From: Clostridia bacterium | GTDB lineage: Bacteria > Bacillota > Clostridia > UBA1381 | Length of the DNA stretch: 35,185 nucleotides | Direction: 5' to 3' | Assembly (NCBI GenBank): GCA_017551095.1 | Contig: JAFZMQ010000005.1 | Coordinates: 1-35,185 of the forward strand | In this document: positions 23,376 to 33,373 of the stretch, piece by piece | Numbering within the stretch: the first letter of the stretch is position 1 | Layout of the letters: each line of letters starts with the position of its first letter | Notes under the pieces: generated by a model | Told to the model about the DNA's origin: nothing | The model's input: only the letters and a program-made list of their open reading frames with translations | The model's database searches: none | Made by a program: the position numbers and the translations under genes

Positions 23376-25376
23376 ATGAAAAAACGCATAAACGGCGGAA
23401 ATATTTACGCAACTTTATTTGCAGACTTGGTCTTAATAGCTGTTGCTATTTATTCTCTGCTTTCGGATAATACTATTGATTTTGCCATTTTTATGTTGGC
23501 TGCGGTTTTGCTCACCGTATATGCTGTGATATTTGCAAAAAAGAGCCGTGTCAGCTTTTCCGAATATGTAAAAATGATTACCGAAAAAAAAGAAGGTATG
23601 TCGGGGGATGCGATAAGCAAGTTTCCTCTGCCTATGGCCGTTTTAAAAATCAACGGTCAGATTTCGTGGTTTAATGATTTATTTTCGGAAATGGTCGGCT
23701 CTGCCGAGCTTTATGATGTTGTTATAAGCGATATTATGCCCGAGCTGAGATGGTCGGAAATATTGAAATCGACGGGAAGTATATACACTTACGCAACATA
23801 CAAGGGGCATAAATACAACGTCGTAGGCGATATTATCAAAAGCGATATTTCAACACCGGAAAAGCCCGATTTTACCGTTTTGCTCTACTTTATTGATAAG
23901 ACGGAAACCGAAACTCTGCGAAAAAGATATGAGGATGAAAAAACCGATATCGCCATAATCAACATAGATAATTATGACGAGATTTTTCAGAAAATGGACG
24001 ATTCGGAATCTCAGCAGACAATGGCAAAAATAAATAAGTATATTATAGCTTGGGTATCGGAAAGCAAAGGCGTCCTTAAAAAGACCGAGCGTGACAGATA
24101 CTTGGTGCTTTTTGAGCATCGGTATTTAAAGGATTATATACAAAAGAAATTTGATGTTTTGGAGCGTGTCAGAAGCCTTGGCGATGCGGTAAAGCTCCCT
24201 ATTACCATAAGCATAGGCGTCGGCGTCGGCGGAACTATTTTAGATAATAACTCCTACGCCCGTGCCGCAATAGATATGGCTTTGGGACGGGGCGGCGACC
24301 AGGCGGCTGTTAAGGATTCCACGCAGTACAGCTTTTTCGGCGGTATTGCAAAGGACTATGAAAAAAGCACACGCGTTAAAACCCGTGCTTTTTCGGTGGC
24401 ATTAAAGGATTTTATTCTAAACTCCGACAAGGTTATATTTATGGGGCATACAGGGCTTGATTATGATGCTTTCGGAGCGGCACTCGGTTTGCAAAGAGCA
24501 GTAAGGATTCTGGAAAAAACTCCATACATTATTATGGACAATTCTCCTGCCGTGAAACGCTTAAAAGAAGAGGCGGACAAAGTCGAAGAATACTCAGGAC
24601 TCATAATTTCTCCCGAAGAGGCGGAGGAAATTATTACCATGAACACCCTGTTAGTCGTTTTAGACACTCACCGTCCGTCAATGCTCCCAAATGCCGAGCT
24701 TTTGGAAAAAACCACAAAGGTTGTGCTTATTGACCATCACAGAAGAAGTACCGATTTTCTTTCAAATACTTCGCTCATATACCATGAGCCGTACGCGTCT
24801 TCTACCTGCGAAATGGTTACCGAGATTTTGCAGTATATCGACAGCGATAAAAAACTCACGCCTTTTGAAGCTAAGGCATTGTATGTGGGAATCCTGATGG
24901 ATACAAAGAACTTTACGGTAAAAACAGGCGTCCGCACCTTTGAATCGGCGTCATACCTCAGAAGATACGGGCTTAACACTGCGGAAGTGCGAAAGCTCTT
25001 TAACTCGGACAAAGACGATTATATAAACCGTGCAAAAATTGTCGAAAATTCCGAGTCAATTGCCGATAATATGCTGGTTTCCGTTTGCAAGGAAGATTAT
25101 CCGAATATGCGTGTTATTTCGTCACAGGCGGCGGACGAAATGCTTAATATAAACGGCATAACTGCGGCTTTTGTTCTATACAAAAGTGACGGCGGGATTT
25201 ATCTTTCGGCACGTTCATTAGGTGATGTAAACGTTCAGCTGATTGCTGAAAAGCTTGGCGGCGGCGGTCATTCAACCGTTTCGGGTGCACAGCTTAAAAC
25301 AAAAGATTTTGATGAGGCGGTTGATTCTTTAAAATCAGCGGTAGACGAATATATAAAGGAAAACAGAAAGGACTGA
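23376..25376 (+). CDS. gdpP: cyclic-di-AMP phosphodiesterase GdpP
   Basis: GdpP degrades the second messenger c-di-AMP, which controls potassium and osmolyte balance and wall stress. The 666 residues hold two membrane helices (about 12-54), a PAS-like domain with PLPMAVLKINGQISWFN, a degenerate GGDEF domain (about 170-300), and the DHH domain with GLDYDAFGAAL near 360 and DHH near 453. A DHHA1 domain with LGGGGHSTVSGAQ lies near 627. AAGGAG precedes the ATG. The order gdpP-rplI-dnaB is conserved in Firmicutes. Confidence 0.95.
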   Translation: MKKRINGGNIYATLFADLVLIAVAIYSLLSDNTIDFAIFMLAAVLLTVYAVIFAKKSRVSFSEYVKMITEKKEGMSGDAISKFPLPMAVLKINGQISWFNDLFSEMVGSAELYDVVISDIMPELRWSEILKSTGSIYTYATYKGHKYNVVGDIIKSDISTPEKPDFTVLLYFIDKTETETLRKRYEDEKTDIAIINIDNYDEIFQKMDDSESQQTMAKINKYIIAWVSESKGVLKKTERDRYLVLFEHRYLKDYIQKKFDVLERVRSLGDAVKLPITISIGVGVGGTILDNNSYARAAIDMALGRGGDQAAVKDSTQYSFFGGIAKDYEKSTRVKTRAFSVALKDFILNSDKVIFMGHTGLDYDAFGAALGLQRAVRILEKTPYIIMDNSPAVKRLKEEADKVEEYSGLIISPEEAEEIITMNTLLVVLDTHRPSMLPNAELLEKTTKVVLIDHHRRSTDFLSNTSLIYHEPYASSTCEMVTEILQYIDSDKKLTPFEAKALYVGILMDTKNFTVKTGVRTFESASYLRRYGLNTAEVRKLFNSDKDDYINRAKIVENSESIADNMLVSVCKEDYPNMRVISSQAADEMLNINGITAAFVLYKSDGGIYLSARSLGDVNVQLIAEKLGGGGHSTVSGAQLKTKDFDEAVDSLKSAVDEYIKENRKD

Positions 25377-25380
25377 TAAT

Positions 25381-25827
25381 ATGAAGGTTATACTTAATCA
25401 AGACATAAAAGGACAGGGAAAAAAGGGACAGCTTGTTGAGGTTTCGGACGGGTATGCAAGGAATTACCTTCTCCCTAAAAAACTTGCAAGTGAGGCAAAC
25501 AGTACTAATATGAATATTCTGCACGGCAAAAACGAAGCCGAGGCATACCATCAGCAGATGGCTTTGGAAGAAGCTATGGCACAAAAGGAAAAGATGGAAA
25601 AAATTGAGGTTTTACTATCTGCAAAAGCCGGAGATAACGGCAAACTTTTCGGCTCAATTACCTCGAAAGATGTCGCAGAAGCTCTTACAATGCAGCATCA
25701 CATAAAGATTGACAAGAAAAAGTTTGTTATGCCTGACGGAATTAAAGTCCTTGGCACAACAAATGTTGAAGTTAAAATATACCCAAATGTTGTAGGCACT
25801 TTAAAGGTCACCGTTACGGCTCTTTAA
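25381..25827 (+). CDS. rplI: 50S ribosomal protein L9
   Basis: The 148-residue L9 starts MKVILNQDIKGQGKKGQLVE, with a short N-terminal RNA-binding domain ending DGYARNYLLPKKLA. A long connecting helix (about 40-75) and the C-terminal domain (KLFGSITSKDVAEAL) follow. It begins four bases after the gdpP stop. Confidence 0.98.
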   Translation: MKVILNQDIKGQGKKGQLVEVSDGYARNYLLPKKLASEANSTNMNILHGKNEAEAYHQQMALEEAMAQKEKMEKIEVLLSAKAGDNGKLFGSITSKDVAEALTMQHHIKIDKKKFVMPDGIKVLGTTNVEVKIYPNVVGTLKVTVTAL

Positions 25828-25864
25828 GATGATTATGCCGTTTTGACGGCAGAATGGAGATACT

Positions 25865-27241
25865 ATGGCAAAAAACACCGAAATACGCGATTTTGAGCTT
25901 CCGAACAGTCCGGAGGCGGAAAAAGCAATAATAGGTTGTATTCTTCAAGATAAAAAATCGCTTGTGATTGCTCTTGAAATGCTTTCGCATACGGATTTTT
26001 ATTATGATGCAAACCGTGAGATTTTCAAGGCGGCAACCGAGCTTTTTAATGAGAATACTCCCGTTGATATTGTTACGGTCAGCGACAGACTGACAAGATA
26101 TGATAAACTTGACGCGGTAGGCGGTCTTACCTACCTTACTTCTGTTGCGACGAGTATTTCCACTACCGAAAACTTAGAATACTATGCAAAAATCGTAAGC
26201 GAAAAGGCATTGCTTCGTGAACTTGCGAATGTTGCAGGGGAAATAAAAACGCTTTCAGCAGGTCAAGACGGTCAGGCTTCCCAGCTTTTATCAAGAGCGG
26301 AGCAGCTCGTTTTGGATATTTCTTCCAGCCGTGAGCAAAAGGATATTTCACCTATAAAAGACATTATCATGGCAACCTATGAGGAAATGGTGGAAAATTC
26401 CAAAAATACTGACAAAATGGTCGGACTTGACACAGGTTTTGATGAACTTAACTACCGTACGGGCGGTTTCAGGGGCGGTCAGCTGATACTTATAGGTGGG
26501 CGTCCTGCTATGGGTAAATCAAGTTTGGCTGTAAATATAGCTGAAACTGTCGCAATAACGAACAAAAAGCCGGTTGCGATTTTTAACCTTGAAATGCCGA
26601 AATCTATGATTGTACGCAGAATTTTCTGTTCTCAGGCATATATCGATTCGCAAAAAATCCTGTCGGGAAAATTTGAGGGCGAAGATTGGGCAAGGCTCGG
26701 AAAGGTGCTTGACAAAATTGCCGTCGCACCTCTTTACATTGACGATTCTTCAAGCATTACCGTTTCGGAAATACACGCAAAATGTCAGCGTATCAAGCAG
26801 ACGCACGGTCTTTCCCTGGTAGTAATCGACTATCTGCAACTTATGCGTGACGATTCTCGGACAGAATCAAGACAGGTTGAAGTTGCGTCAATTTCACGGG
26901 CACTTAAAATCATGGCAAAGGAGCTTGATGTTCCCGTAATCGCACTTACACAGCTTAACCGTGCCAATGAAAAGCGTCCCGATAAGCGTCCGACGCTTTC
27001 GGATATCCGTGAATCAGGTGCTGTTGAACAAGATGCGGATATGGTTATGCTGATTCACCGTGACGATTATTATAACCCCGATTCTGCCGACAAGAATATG
27101 GCGGAAATAATTATCGCAAAGCACAGAATGGGCGAAACGGGTACTTTTAAACTCGGTTGGCAGGGTAAATATACAAAATTTGTAAATATTGAATATCACA
27201 AAGAGGACACGGCTAAAATTAAAGGGAAGGACGAAGAGTAA
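25865..27241 (+). CDS. dnaB: replicative DNA helicase DnaB
   Basis: This is the hexameric 5'-3' helicase of the replication fork (named DnaC in Bacillus). The 458-residue protein has the N-terminal primase-interacting domain beginning PNSPEAEKAIIGCILQD. The RecA-like domain carries Walker A GRPAMGKS at 212-219, VVIDYLQLM (Walker B) and LSDIRESGAVEQDAD. GGAG precedes the ATG. No intein or insertion is seen. Confidence 0.97.
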   Translation: MAKNTEIRDFELPNSPEAEKAIIGCILQDKKSLVIALEMLSHTDFYYDANREIFKAATELFNENTPVDIVTVSDRLTRYDKLDAVGGLTYLTSVATSISTTENLEYYAKIVSEKALLRELANVAGEIKTLSAGQDGQASQLLSRAEQLVLDISSSREQKDISPIKDIIMATYEEMVENSKNTDKMVGLDTGFDELNYRTGGFRGGQLILIGGRPAMGKSSLAVNIAETVAITNKKPVAIFNLEMPKSMIVRRIFCSQAYIDSQKILSGKFEGEDWARLGKVLDKIAVAPLYIDDSSSITVSEIHAKCQRIKQTHGLSLVVIDYLQLMRDDSRTESRQVEVASISRALKIMAKELDVPVIALTQLNRANEKRPDKRPTLSDIRESGAVEQDADMVMLIHRDDYYNPDSADKNMAEIIIAKHRMGETGTFKLGWQGKYTKFVNIEYHKEDTAKIKGKDEE

Positions 27242-28549
27242 ATGAAGCTCTTAAACACCCTCTTAGATACTGTAAAAACGCATAATATGATTGAAAAAGG
27301 CGACCGTGTTTTAGTTGCTCTTTCGGGCGGTGCAGATTCTGTTACGCTCCTTCATATGCTATGTGAAATTTCTGAAAAATATGGTTTTTCCGTCGGTGCA
27401 GCACATGTGAACCACAAACTTCGTGACACGGCTGACCGTGATATGAATTTTTGCAAAAAGTTGTGCGAAGAACTAAATATTCCGCTCGAAATCCTTGTCT
27501 GCGATATACGCAAAGAAGCAAGGGAAAACGGTATGAGCGAGGAGCTTTACGCAAGAGGCGTACGCTACGGTTTTTTTAACAGTCTCGGCTATGACAAAAT
27601 CGCAACCGCTCATAACAAAAATGACAATGCGGAAACTATCCTTTTTAATTTTATGCGTGGTGCATCTACTATCGGTCTTTGCGGAATACCGTACACAAGA
27701 GGCAATATTATAAGACCGCTTTTAGATATTCAAAAACCGGAAATTATAGCCTATTGTAAGGAAAATGGCTATGAATTCGTGACAGACGAAACTAATTTTA
27801 CCGAAGTTTACACAAGAAATAAAATAAGGCTTTCCTTAATACCTCAAATTGAGGACAGTTTTAATGAGAATTTTGTCAATACCGTAACGGAAAATTCAAA
27901 TCTTATCGCATATGATGTCGATTTTCTGGATATTGAGGCGAGAAAGCTTTATAACGGTGAAATTTGGGCTGATTATGTTAAAGACATGCACCCTGCTATG
28001 CTTTTCAGGATTATTCAGATTTATTATAAGGAAAAAACAGGGGCTTTTCAAAATCTTTCGGTCAGTTTTGTAAAAAGCATAGTTTCACTTTTGGAAAAGA
28101 ATAAAACAGGCTCACAGCTTGATTTACCGAACGGATTTTATGCATATATTTCATACGGCAAACTGATAATTGAAAAAAAAGAGGAAATACCTGAATTTGA
28201 ATATGATTTAGTCCCCGATAAGCCGTTATTTATATCGGAAATAGGCAAAACCGTAACCCTTGTTTCAAGTGCAAACGGCAAAATTTTTCTTAAAAATACA
28301 GACGGGCTTAAAATAAGGAATAAGCGGAGGGGCGATATTTTTTATCCTACGGGAATGACAGGAAAAAAACGGCTTTCCGACTACTTTACAGATAAAAAAA
28401 TACCGCAAAAACTACGGAACATAGTACCAATTCTTGTAAAGAACGGCGATATTGTATCCATCATAGGGTACCGTAATGACAGGCGTTTTACCGACACTTC
28501 TTACGCTCCCTACTCCATTTTGGTAAAGGAGGCAGAAAATGCAGAATAG
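27242..28549 (+). CDS. tilS: tRNA(Ile)-lysidine synthetase
   Basis: TilS attaches lysine to the wobble C of tRNA-Ile(CAU), changing it to read AUA. The 435-residue protein has the PP-loop SGGADS at 28-33, AAHVNHKLR, GHNK-like TAHNKNDNAET and the C-terminal TilS domain (LKIRNKRRGDIFYPTGMTGK). Its ATG follows the dnaB stop with no gap. In Bacillus hprT lies between tilS and ftsH; here ftsH follows with an 11-base overlap. Confidence 0.95.
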   Translation: MKLLNTLLDTVKTHNMIEKGDRVLVALSGGADSVTLLHMLCEISEKYGFSVGAAHVNHKLRDTADRDMNFCKKLCEELNIPLEILVCDIRKEARENGMSEELYARGVRYGFFNSLGYDKIATAHNKNDNAETILFNFMRGASTIGLCGIPYTRGNIIRPLLDIQKPEIIAYCKENGYEFVTDETNFTEVYTRNKIRLSLIPQIEDSFNENFVNTVTENSNLIAYDVDFLDIEARKLYNGEIWADYVKDMHPAMLFRIIQIYYKEKTGAFQNLSVSFVKSIVSLLEKNKTGSQLDLPNGFYAYISYGKLIIEKKEEIPEFEYDLVPDKPLFISEIGKTVTLVSSANGKIFLKNTDGLKIRNKRRGDIFYPTGMTGKKRLSDYFTDKKIPQKLRNIVPILVKNGDIVSIIGYRNDRRFTDTSYAPYSILVKEAENAE

Positions 28550-30356
28550 AAACAGAAGCTATATAGGCTGGATACTTTTAATAGTTTTACTCTTTTCAAT
28601 GTTTTCAGCATTTAAAGAGCTTACGGGCATGGCAACGAAATCCGATTATTCTTCCCTGCTGCGTGAAATAAAAAACGGAACGGTTTCGGAGCTTTATATA
28701 AGCTCGGAGACGGCACAGGCAAAGATAGGTGACAAGGTAATAACCTGCCAGATTCCGTCGGTTGAGGTCTTGCAGCGGGACGCAGGAGAAGATTTATTAA
28801 AGCTTATTGAAAGTGGAAAGCTATCATACCAGATTGCTGAAAAGAGGGTTTCCTGGATTGAATATCTGATTCCCATTTCGTCAGTTTTAATGCTCTTGGT
28901 TTTTGTAATATTTATGTTCGGTCAAGGCGGCGGCAAAGGCGTTGCGAATTTTACAAAAAGCCGTGCAAGACTCAGCAGCGATTCTCAAAAGACGGTGAAA
29001 TTCGGTGATGTTGCAGGAGCTGACGAGGAAAAACAGGAGCTTATGGAGCTTGTGGAATTTTTGAAAAATCCGCAAAAATTCATAGGTATCGGTGCAAGGA
29101 TTCCAAAAGGCGTACTTTTGGTAGGACCTCCGGGAACGGGAAAAACGCTTTTAGCACGTGCGGTTGCCGGTGAAGCCGGTGTTCCCTTCTACTCCATTTC
29201 AGGCTCGGATTTTGTCGAGCTTTATGTCGGCGTCGGTGCATCACGCGTCCGTGATATGTTCCAACAGGCAAAGAAAACCAAGCCCTGCATTATATTTATA
29301 GATGAAATCGACGCAGTCGGCAGACAGCGTGGTGCAGGTATGGGCGGCGGTCATGATGAGCGTGAGCAGACTTTAAATCAGCTTTTGGTTGAAATGGACG
29401 GTTTTGGCGAAAACGAGGGCATCATAATTATGGCGGCGACAAACCGCCCTGATATTTTGGATAACGCACTTTTAAGACCCGGTAGATTTGACAGGCAGAT
29501 AGTTGTGGGAAGACCCGACTTAAAGGGTAGAGAAGAAATTTTGAAGATTCATTCAAAAAACAAAACTCTTGCGAAGGATGTTGACCTTAAAAAAATCGCG
29601 AAAACTACCGTCGGCTACACAGGTGCCGACCTTGAAAATCTTATGAATGAGGCGGCAATTTTTGCCGCAAGGCGTGGCAAAACAGAAATCGACGAAAAAG
29701 ATATTGACGACGCGAATATGAAGGTCATGATGGGACCGCAGAAGAAATCACAGGTGGTTACCGAAAAGGAAAAACGGCTTACCGCATACCATGAGGCAGG
29801 TCACGCCGTTCTTACCAAGCTTGTATCAAACCGCGACACCGTGCGGCAGGTTTCCATAATTCCAAGGGGAACGGCAGGTGGCTATACTATGCATATTCCC
29901 GACGAGGACAGTATGTATTACGGCAAAAAGGATATTTTAAATGATATAATAATCCTTTTAGGCGGAAGAGCCGCAGAAGAGCTTACTATGGATGATATTT
30001 CAACAGGTGCTTCCTCAGATTTGAAACGGGCTACGCAACTTGCACATGAAATGGTCGCAAAATACGGTATGAGTGAGAAAATCGGACCTATTTGCTATGA
30101 CAGTAACGAAGAAGTTTTTTTGGGTAGGGATTACGGTCACTCAAAGCAGTATTCCGAAGCGGTTGCATCACAGATAGACGGCGAAGTGGAGTCGGTTCTG
30201 ACATCCCAATACGGCAAAGCAAAACGGCTCTTAACAGAAAATATGGATAGACTCAAAAGTGTTGCAGAATCACTGCTTAAATATGAAGTTTTAGATGAAA
30301 AAGAATTTATAAAATATTTTAATAAAGGAGATTTTGAAAATGAAACAAGTAACTAA
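28539..30356 (+). CDS. ftsH: ATP-dependent membrane zinc protease FtsH
   Basis: FtsH degrades misassembled membrane proteins and regulatory proteins. The 605-residue protein has one membrane helix at about 10-27 and another at about 107-128. The AAA domain shows GPPGTGKT at 196-203, [10 protein letters not shown] at 251-260 and the second region of homology [19 protein letters not shown]. The zinc-binding HEAGH is at 418-422. AAAGGAGG lies inside the end of tilS. The C-terminus overlaps the start of the DUF1858 gene by 17 bases. Confidence 0.97.
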   Translation: MQNRNRSYIGWILLIVLLFSMFSAFKELTGMATKSDYSSLLREIKNGTVSELYISSETAQAKIGDKVITCQIPSVEVLQRDAGEDLLKLIESGKLSYQIAEKRVSWIEYLIPISSVLMLLVFVIFMFGQGGGKGVANFTKSRARLSSDSQKTVKFGDVAGADEEKQELMELVEFLKNPQKFIGIGARIPKGVLLVGPPGTGKTLLARAVAGEAGVPFYSISGSDFVELYVGVGASRVRDMFQQAKKTKPCIIFIDEIDAVGRQRGAGMGGGHDEREQTLNQLLVEMDGFGENEGIIIMAATNRPDILDNALLRPGRFDRQIVVGRPDLKGREEILKIHSKNKTLAKDVDLKKIAKTTVGYTGADLENLMNEAAIFAARRGKTEIDEKDIDDANMKVMMGPQKKSQVVTEKEKRLTAYHEAGHAVLTKLVSNRDTVRQVSIIPRGTAGGYTMHIPDEDSMYYGKKDILNDIIILLGGRAAEELTMDDISTGASSDLKRATQLAHEMVAKYGMSEKIGPICYDSNEEVFLGRDYGHSKQYSEAVASQIDGEVESVLTSQYGKAKRLLTENMDRLKSVAESLLKYEVLDEKEFIKYFNKGDFENETSN

Positions 30357-30543
30357 GGATATGATTATAAGAGATGTATTGAATCTTGACGCAGGCTGTG
30401 CCGAATTTTTGTTTGCAATAGGTATGCACTGCCTTGGATGTCCGTCTGCAAGTGGAGAATCGCTTGAAATGGCGTGTGCGGTACACGGTGCAGATGTCGA
30501 CAAGTTAGTCGCAGATTTGAACGAGTACTTAAAAGATAAATAA
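30340..30543 (+). CDS. DUF1858 redox-disulfide protein
   Basis: A 67-residue protein, [20 protein letters not shown], continuing with GMHCLGCPSASGESLEMACA. The CxxC in GMHCLGCPSA marks the DUF1858 or hybrid-cluster-protein-associated disulfide family. A thiol redox or metal-binding role is likely but unproven. AAAGGAG stands nine bases before the ATG at 30340, inside ftsH; an in-frame TTG at 30334 is less likely. The hybrid cluster protein is not encoded nearby. Confidence 0.88.
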   Translation: MKQVTKDMIIRDVLNLDAGCAEFLFAIGMHCLGCPSASGESLEMACAVHGADVDKLVADLNEYLKDK

Positions 30544-30544
30544 C

Positions 30545-31789
30545 ATGGATAATACTGCCCGACAAATTGCGGTTTTGGTTATTTTAATTCTTTTTTCTGC
30601 ATACTTTTCTGCTACCGAAACCGCATTTTCATCACTTAATCGGATAAAACTCAAAAATAAGGCAAAAAGCGGAAATAAAAGGGCCGAAAAAACGCTCAAA
30701 CTATGCGACGAATACGACAAATTGCTCTCTACGATTCTTATAGGCAACAATGTTGTAAATATTCTGTCAGCGTCTATCGCTACGGCACTTTTTGTTTTCT
30801 ATTTTCCGCAAAAGGGTGTCGCATATTCGACAATAACAATGACTGCTATTGTCCTTATTTTCGGTGAAATTCTGCCAAAAAGTATCGCAAAGGAAATACC
30901 GGAGAGCTTTGCTATGTTTTCTGAGCCTTTTATTTCCTTTTTCCTTGCTATTTTGACGCCTGTCACCTTTATTTTTTCGGTAATGAAAAAAGGTATAGAC
31001 CGTGCGTTTAAAATCCGGTCCGATAAGAAAATAACAGACAGTGAGCTTTTAACTATTGTTGAAGAAGCAAAAAGCGAGGGTTCGATTGACGAGGACGAGG
31101 GGCATCTTTTGAAAAGTGCCATTGAATTTTACGATTTGGAAGTTTCGGACATTCTGACGCCCCGTGTTGATGTTGTTTCGGCGGACATCGAGTCATCACC
31201 GGATGAGATTCGGGACATTTTTAAAAAGAGCGGTTTTTCGCGTTTGCCGGTCTATAAGGATACTGTTGATAATATAGTCGGAATAATAAATGAAAAGGAC
31301 TTTTTCTATAAAGGCAATATTTCGGAGATTATGCTCCCCGCCGTCAGAGTTCTGGAAACTATGAAAATTTCAAAGCTTGTTTCTCTTTTGCGTGAAAAAA
31401 AGCAACACCTGGCAGTCGTTACCGACGAATACGGCGGAACGGTCGGTGTTGTCAGTTTAGAGGACGCCTTAGAGGAGCTTGTCGGTGAAATATGGGACGA
31501 GCATGATTCGGTAAAAATGGATTTTATCAAGATTTCAGACCACCGTTACCGAATAAGCGGAAATGCAAATATTGACAAGATGTTCGAGATTTTCGGCGTT
31601 ACGCCAAAAAATGAATTTGACAGCACTTCTGTTACAGGCTGGATTACCGAAACGCTTGGACACATACCAAAACGCGGTGAGCGGTTTGAGGCGGAGGGTA
31701 TTTTTATAACAGTTCTTCGCACAAATCAGAACAGAGTTTCTGATATTTTAGCGGTTAAAAAATCTATGCCTCAAACAGGCGAAAAATAA
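30545..31789 (+). CDS. CNNM/CorC-HlyC family membrane protein (hemolysin-like)
   Basis: A 414-residue protein of the TlyC/YhdP/CorB group, proposed magnesium or cation transport proteins. The DUF21 membrane domain (about 1-150) contains FSATETAFSSLNRIKLK and VLIFGEILPKSIAKE. Two CBS domains follow (about 195-310: ILTPRVDVV, FSRLPVYKD, AVVTDEYGGTVGVVSLEDAL). A CorC_HlyC domain ends the protein (ISGNANIDKMFEIFGV...). No ribosome binding site is evident and the ATG lies one base after the DUF1858 stop, so translation is probably coupled. Confidence 0.92.
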   Translation: MDNTARQIAVLVILILFSAYFSATETAFSSLNRIKLKNKAKSGNKRAEKTLKLCDEYDKLLSTILIGNNVVNILSASIATALFVFYFPQKGVAYSTITMTAIVLIFGEILPKSIAKEIPESFAMFSEPFISFFLAILTPVTFIFSVMKKGIDRAFKIRSDKKITDSELLTIVEEAKSEGSIDEDEGHLLKSAIEFYDLEVSDILTPRVDVVSADIESSPDEIRDIFKKSGFSRLPVYKDTVDNIVGIINEKDFFYKGNISEIMLPAVRVLETMKISKLVSLLREKKQHLAVVTDEYGGTVGVVSLEDALEELVGEIWDEHDSVKMDFIKISDHRYRISGNANIDKMFEIFGVTPKNEFDSTSVTGWITETLGHIPKRGERFEAEGIFITVLRTNQNRVSDILAVKKSMPQTGEK

Positions 31790-31979
31790 GCTCTTTTTCG
31801 AGCTTTTGCCATTTTGAAAGGCGTTTTTCGCAAAACCTGCCCAAGAATACAGTCGGTTTTTGGGAAAGCTTTTTCCCTCTTTTAAGCCGATTCTCCGTGT
31901 TTTTACGGCAGATTTTAAGGCATATATCGCAAAAATATCCGTAAATCAAGGCTCTTATTGATAAAAAGACAGTTTTCAT
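31764..31979 (-). CDS. possible small basic hypothetical protein (71 aa)
   Basis: A minus-strand frame starting MKTVFLSIRALIYGYFCDIC, then a Lys/Arg-rich half (NRLKRGKKLSQK, KRLSKWQKLEKE) with four Cys in all. AAGGGAG lies six bases before the ATG at 31979, which is why it is listed. It is convergent with the CNNM gene, overlaps its last 26 bases, and fills the otherwise empty 31790-32055 gap. I do not recognise it and no clear promoter was found. It could be chance. Confidence 0.4.
   Translation of the reverse strand: MKTVFLSIRALIYGYFCDICLKICRKNTENRLKRGKKLSQKPTVFLGRFCEKRLSKWQKLEKELIFRLFEA
31788..31807 (+). terminator. weak terminator at the end of the CNNM gene
   Basis: AAGCTC-6-GAGCTT followed by TT. 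The stem is six base pairs, overlaps the stop codon and has a poor T-run. Confidence 0.35.
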
Positions 31980-32055
31980 ATATTCACTCCCTTTTATCAT
32001 TATTCGCCATTTGAGAACTTTTATGTAGAAAATTTCAAAATAGGAGGTGTTGCAC

Positions 32056-33156
32056 TTGAAATACAAAAACAGGTTAACTCAATTTGACAATGTTCTGTTT
32101 TTCCTTACAATTTTGGCAGGAATAGTCGGCATTATTGCGGTTTATAGTGCAACCCGCTCTATGAACACCAATTCAAATGTGATTATGCAGACGGCATCAT
32201 TTGTAATAGGCGTAATTCTGATGTTTGTTATGAGTCGTATAAACTATCAAATATTTGGTTACACTGCAATTTTCATATATGCTGCTTGTATTCTGATGCT
32301 TGTGGCAGTACTTATTTTTGGCACTACGGGCACTTGGGGTGCAAGAAGCTGGATACGGTTTGGTCCAATCGGCATACAGCCGTCGGAATTATGCAAAATC
32401 GGGTTTGCGATAACCTTTGCAAAACATCTTCAAGCGGTAAAAGAGGATATAAATAGACCTGTCACCTTATTGCTGCTTATTCTTCATCTTGCAATTCTGG
32501 CGTTTCTTATAATGTTGGAGCCGGATGCCGGAAGTACCATGGTTTTCTGCTTTATGGCAATAGCTATGCTTTTTGTCGCAGGGCTTTCCTTAAAGTATAT
32601 TATACCTACATTTTTGTTTTTCCTCGCGTCCTCGCCGCTTATCTACTTTTTCCTTTTGAGCGATTATCAAAAACGCAGGATTCAGGTGTTTTTTAATCCT
32701 GAACTTGACAAGCTCGGCAGCGGATATAATGTTATCCAGTCAAAAATTGCGGTAGGCTCGGGAAAGTTATTCGGAAAAGGATTTTTAAAGGGTACGCAAA
32801 ACCAGCTGGGATTCTTGCCAACAAAACATACCGACTTTATTTTCAGCGTTATTTCAGAGGAATTTGGGTTTATCGGTGCTGTTTTTGTGGTTTTATTGCT
32901 ATTTTTTATAATTGCAAGATGCATAAAAATTGCCCGCGAATCAGACGATTTGTTCGGAAAATACATCTGCGTAGGGTTAGCCGCCATGCTCATTTTCCAC
33001 ACCTTTGAAAATGTCGGTATGTGCATAGGTCTTACTCCTGTTACGGGTATTCCGCTCCCGTTTATAAGCTATGGCGGAACATCGCTTATAACAAATATGA
33101 TTGCAATAGGACTGGTTTTGTCGGTATCAAGCCACTCAAAAAAAGCAAGACTTTAA
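32056..33156 (+). CDS. rodA: RodA-type SEDS peptidoglycan glycosyltransferase
   Basis: A 366-residue polytopic SEDS protein with about ten membrane helices. SEDS proteins polymerise glycan strands with a partner class B PBP. Motifs seen: YSATRS after helix 1, WIRFGPIGIQPSELCKI, LLEPDAGSTM-like MLEPDAGSTMVF, and GLTPVTGIPLPFISYGGTS. The short loop features and sequence style fit RodA better than FtsW/SpoVE, but that is a judgement. The frame opens at GTG 32047; however, AGGAGG (32042-32047) is eight bases before TTG at 32056, which I take as the start. No mreBCD or PBP gene is adjacent. Confidence 0.9.
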   Translation: MKYKNRLTQFDNVLFFLTILAGIVGIIAVYSATRSMNTNSNVIMQTASFVIGVILMFVMSRINYQIFGYTAIFIYAACILMLVAVLIFGTTGTWGARSWIRFGPIGIQPSELCKIGFAITFAKHLQAVKEDINRPVTLLLLILHLAILAFLIMLEPDAGSTMVFCFMAIAMLFVAGLSLKYIIPTFLFFLASSPLIYFFLLSDYQKRRIQVFFNPELDKLGSGYNVIQSKIAVGSGKLFGKGFLKGTQNQLGFLPTKHTDFIFSVISEEFGFIGAVFVVLLLFFIIARCIKIARESDDLFGKYICVGLAAMLIFHTFENVGMCIGLTPVTGIPLPFISYGGTSLITNMIAIGLVLSVSSHSKKARL

Positions 33157-33181
33157 GCTACCATAAAATTTGAAAAAACTA

Positions 33182-33210
33182 TTGATTTTTTTGTATTTTT
33201 GAGTTATAAT
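33182..33210 (+). promoter_or_regulatory. sigma-A promoter of tRNA-Ser
   Basis: TTGATT (33182-33187), 17-bp spacer, TATAAT (33205-33210), ending 20 bases before the tRNA. Confidence 0.88.
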
Positions 33211-33229
33211 CACTTGGTATTTGATGTTT

Positions 33230-33317
33230 GGAGAGTTGTCCGAGAGGTCGAAGGTGCAGCACTCGAAATGCTGTGTGGGTCAAACCACCTAGGGTTCGAA
33301 TCCCTAACTCTCCGCCA
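33230..33317 (+). tRNA. tRNA-Ser(CGA)
   Basis: An 88-nt tRNA with acceptor GGAGAGT/ACTCTCC. The anticodon loop CTCGAAA carries CGA for UCG codons. It has the long variable arm typical of serine (TGTGGGTCAAACCACC), T-arm TAGGGTTCGAATCCCTA, discriminator G and encoded CCA (33315-33317). Confidence 0.97.
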
Positions 33318-33318
33318 C

Positions 33319-33373
33319 AGAAAAAAAACACCTTAGTACGAACTATGCATGTTCGAATAAAGGTGTTTTTTTC
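33319..33373 (+). terminator. terminator of tRNA-Ser
   Basis: AACACCTT (33327-33334) pairs with AAGGTGTT (33360-33367), enclosing a second stem CGAAC/GTTCG (33339-33343 with 33351-33355). A T-run follows and an A-run precedes. Confidence 0.85.
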
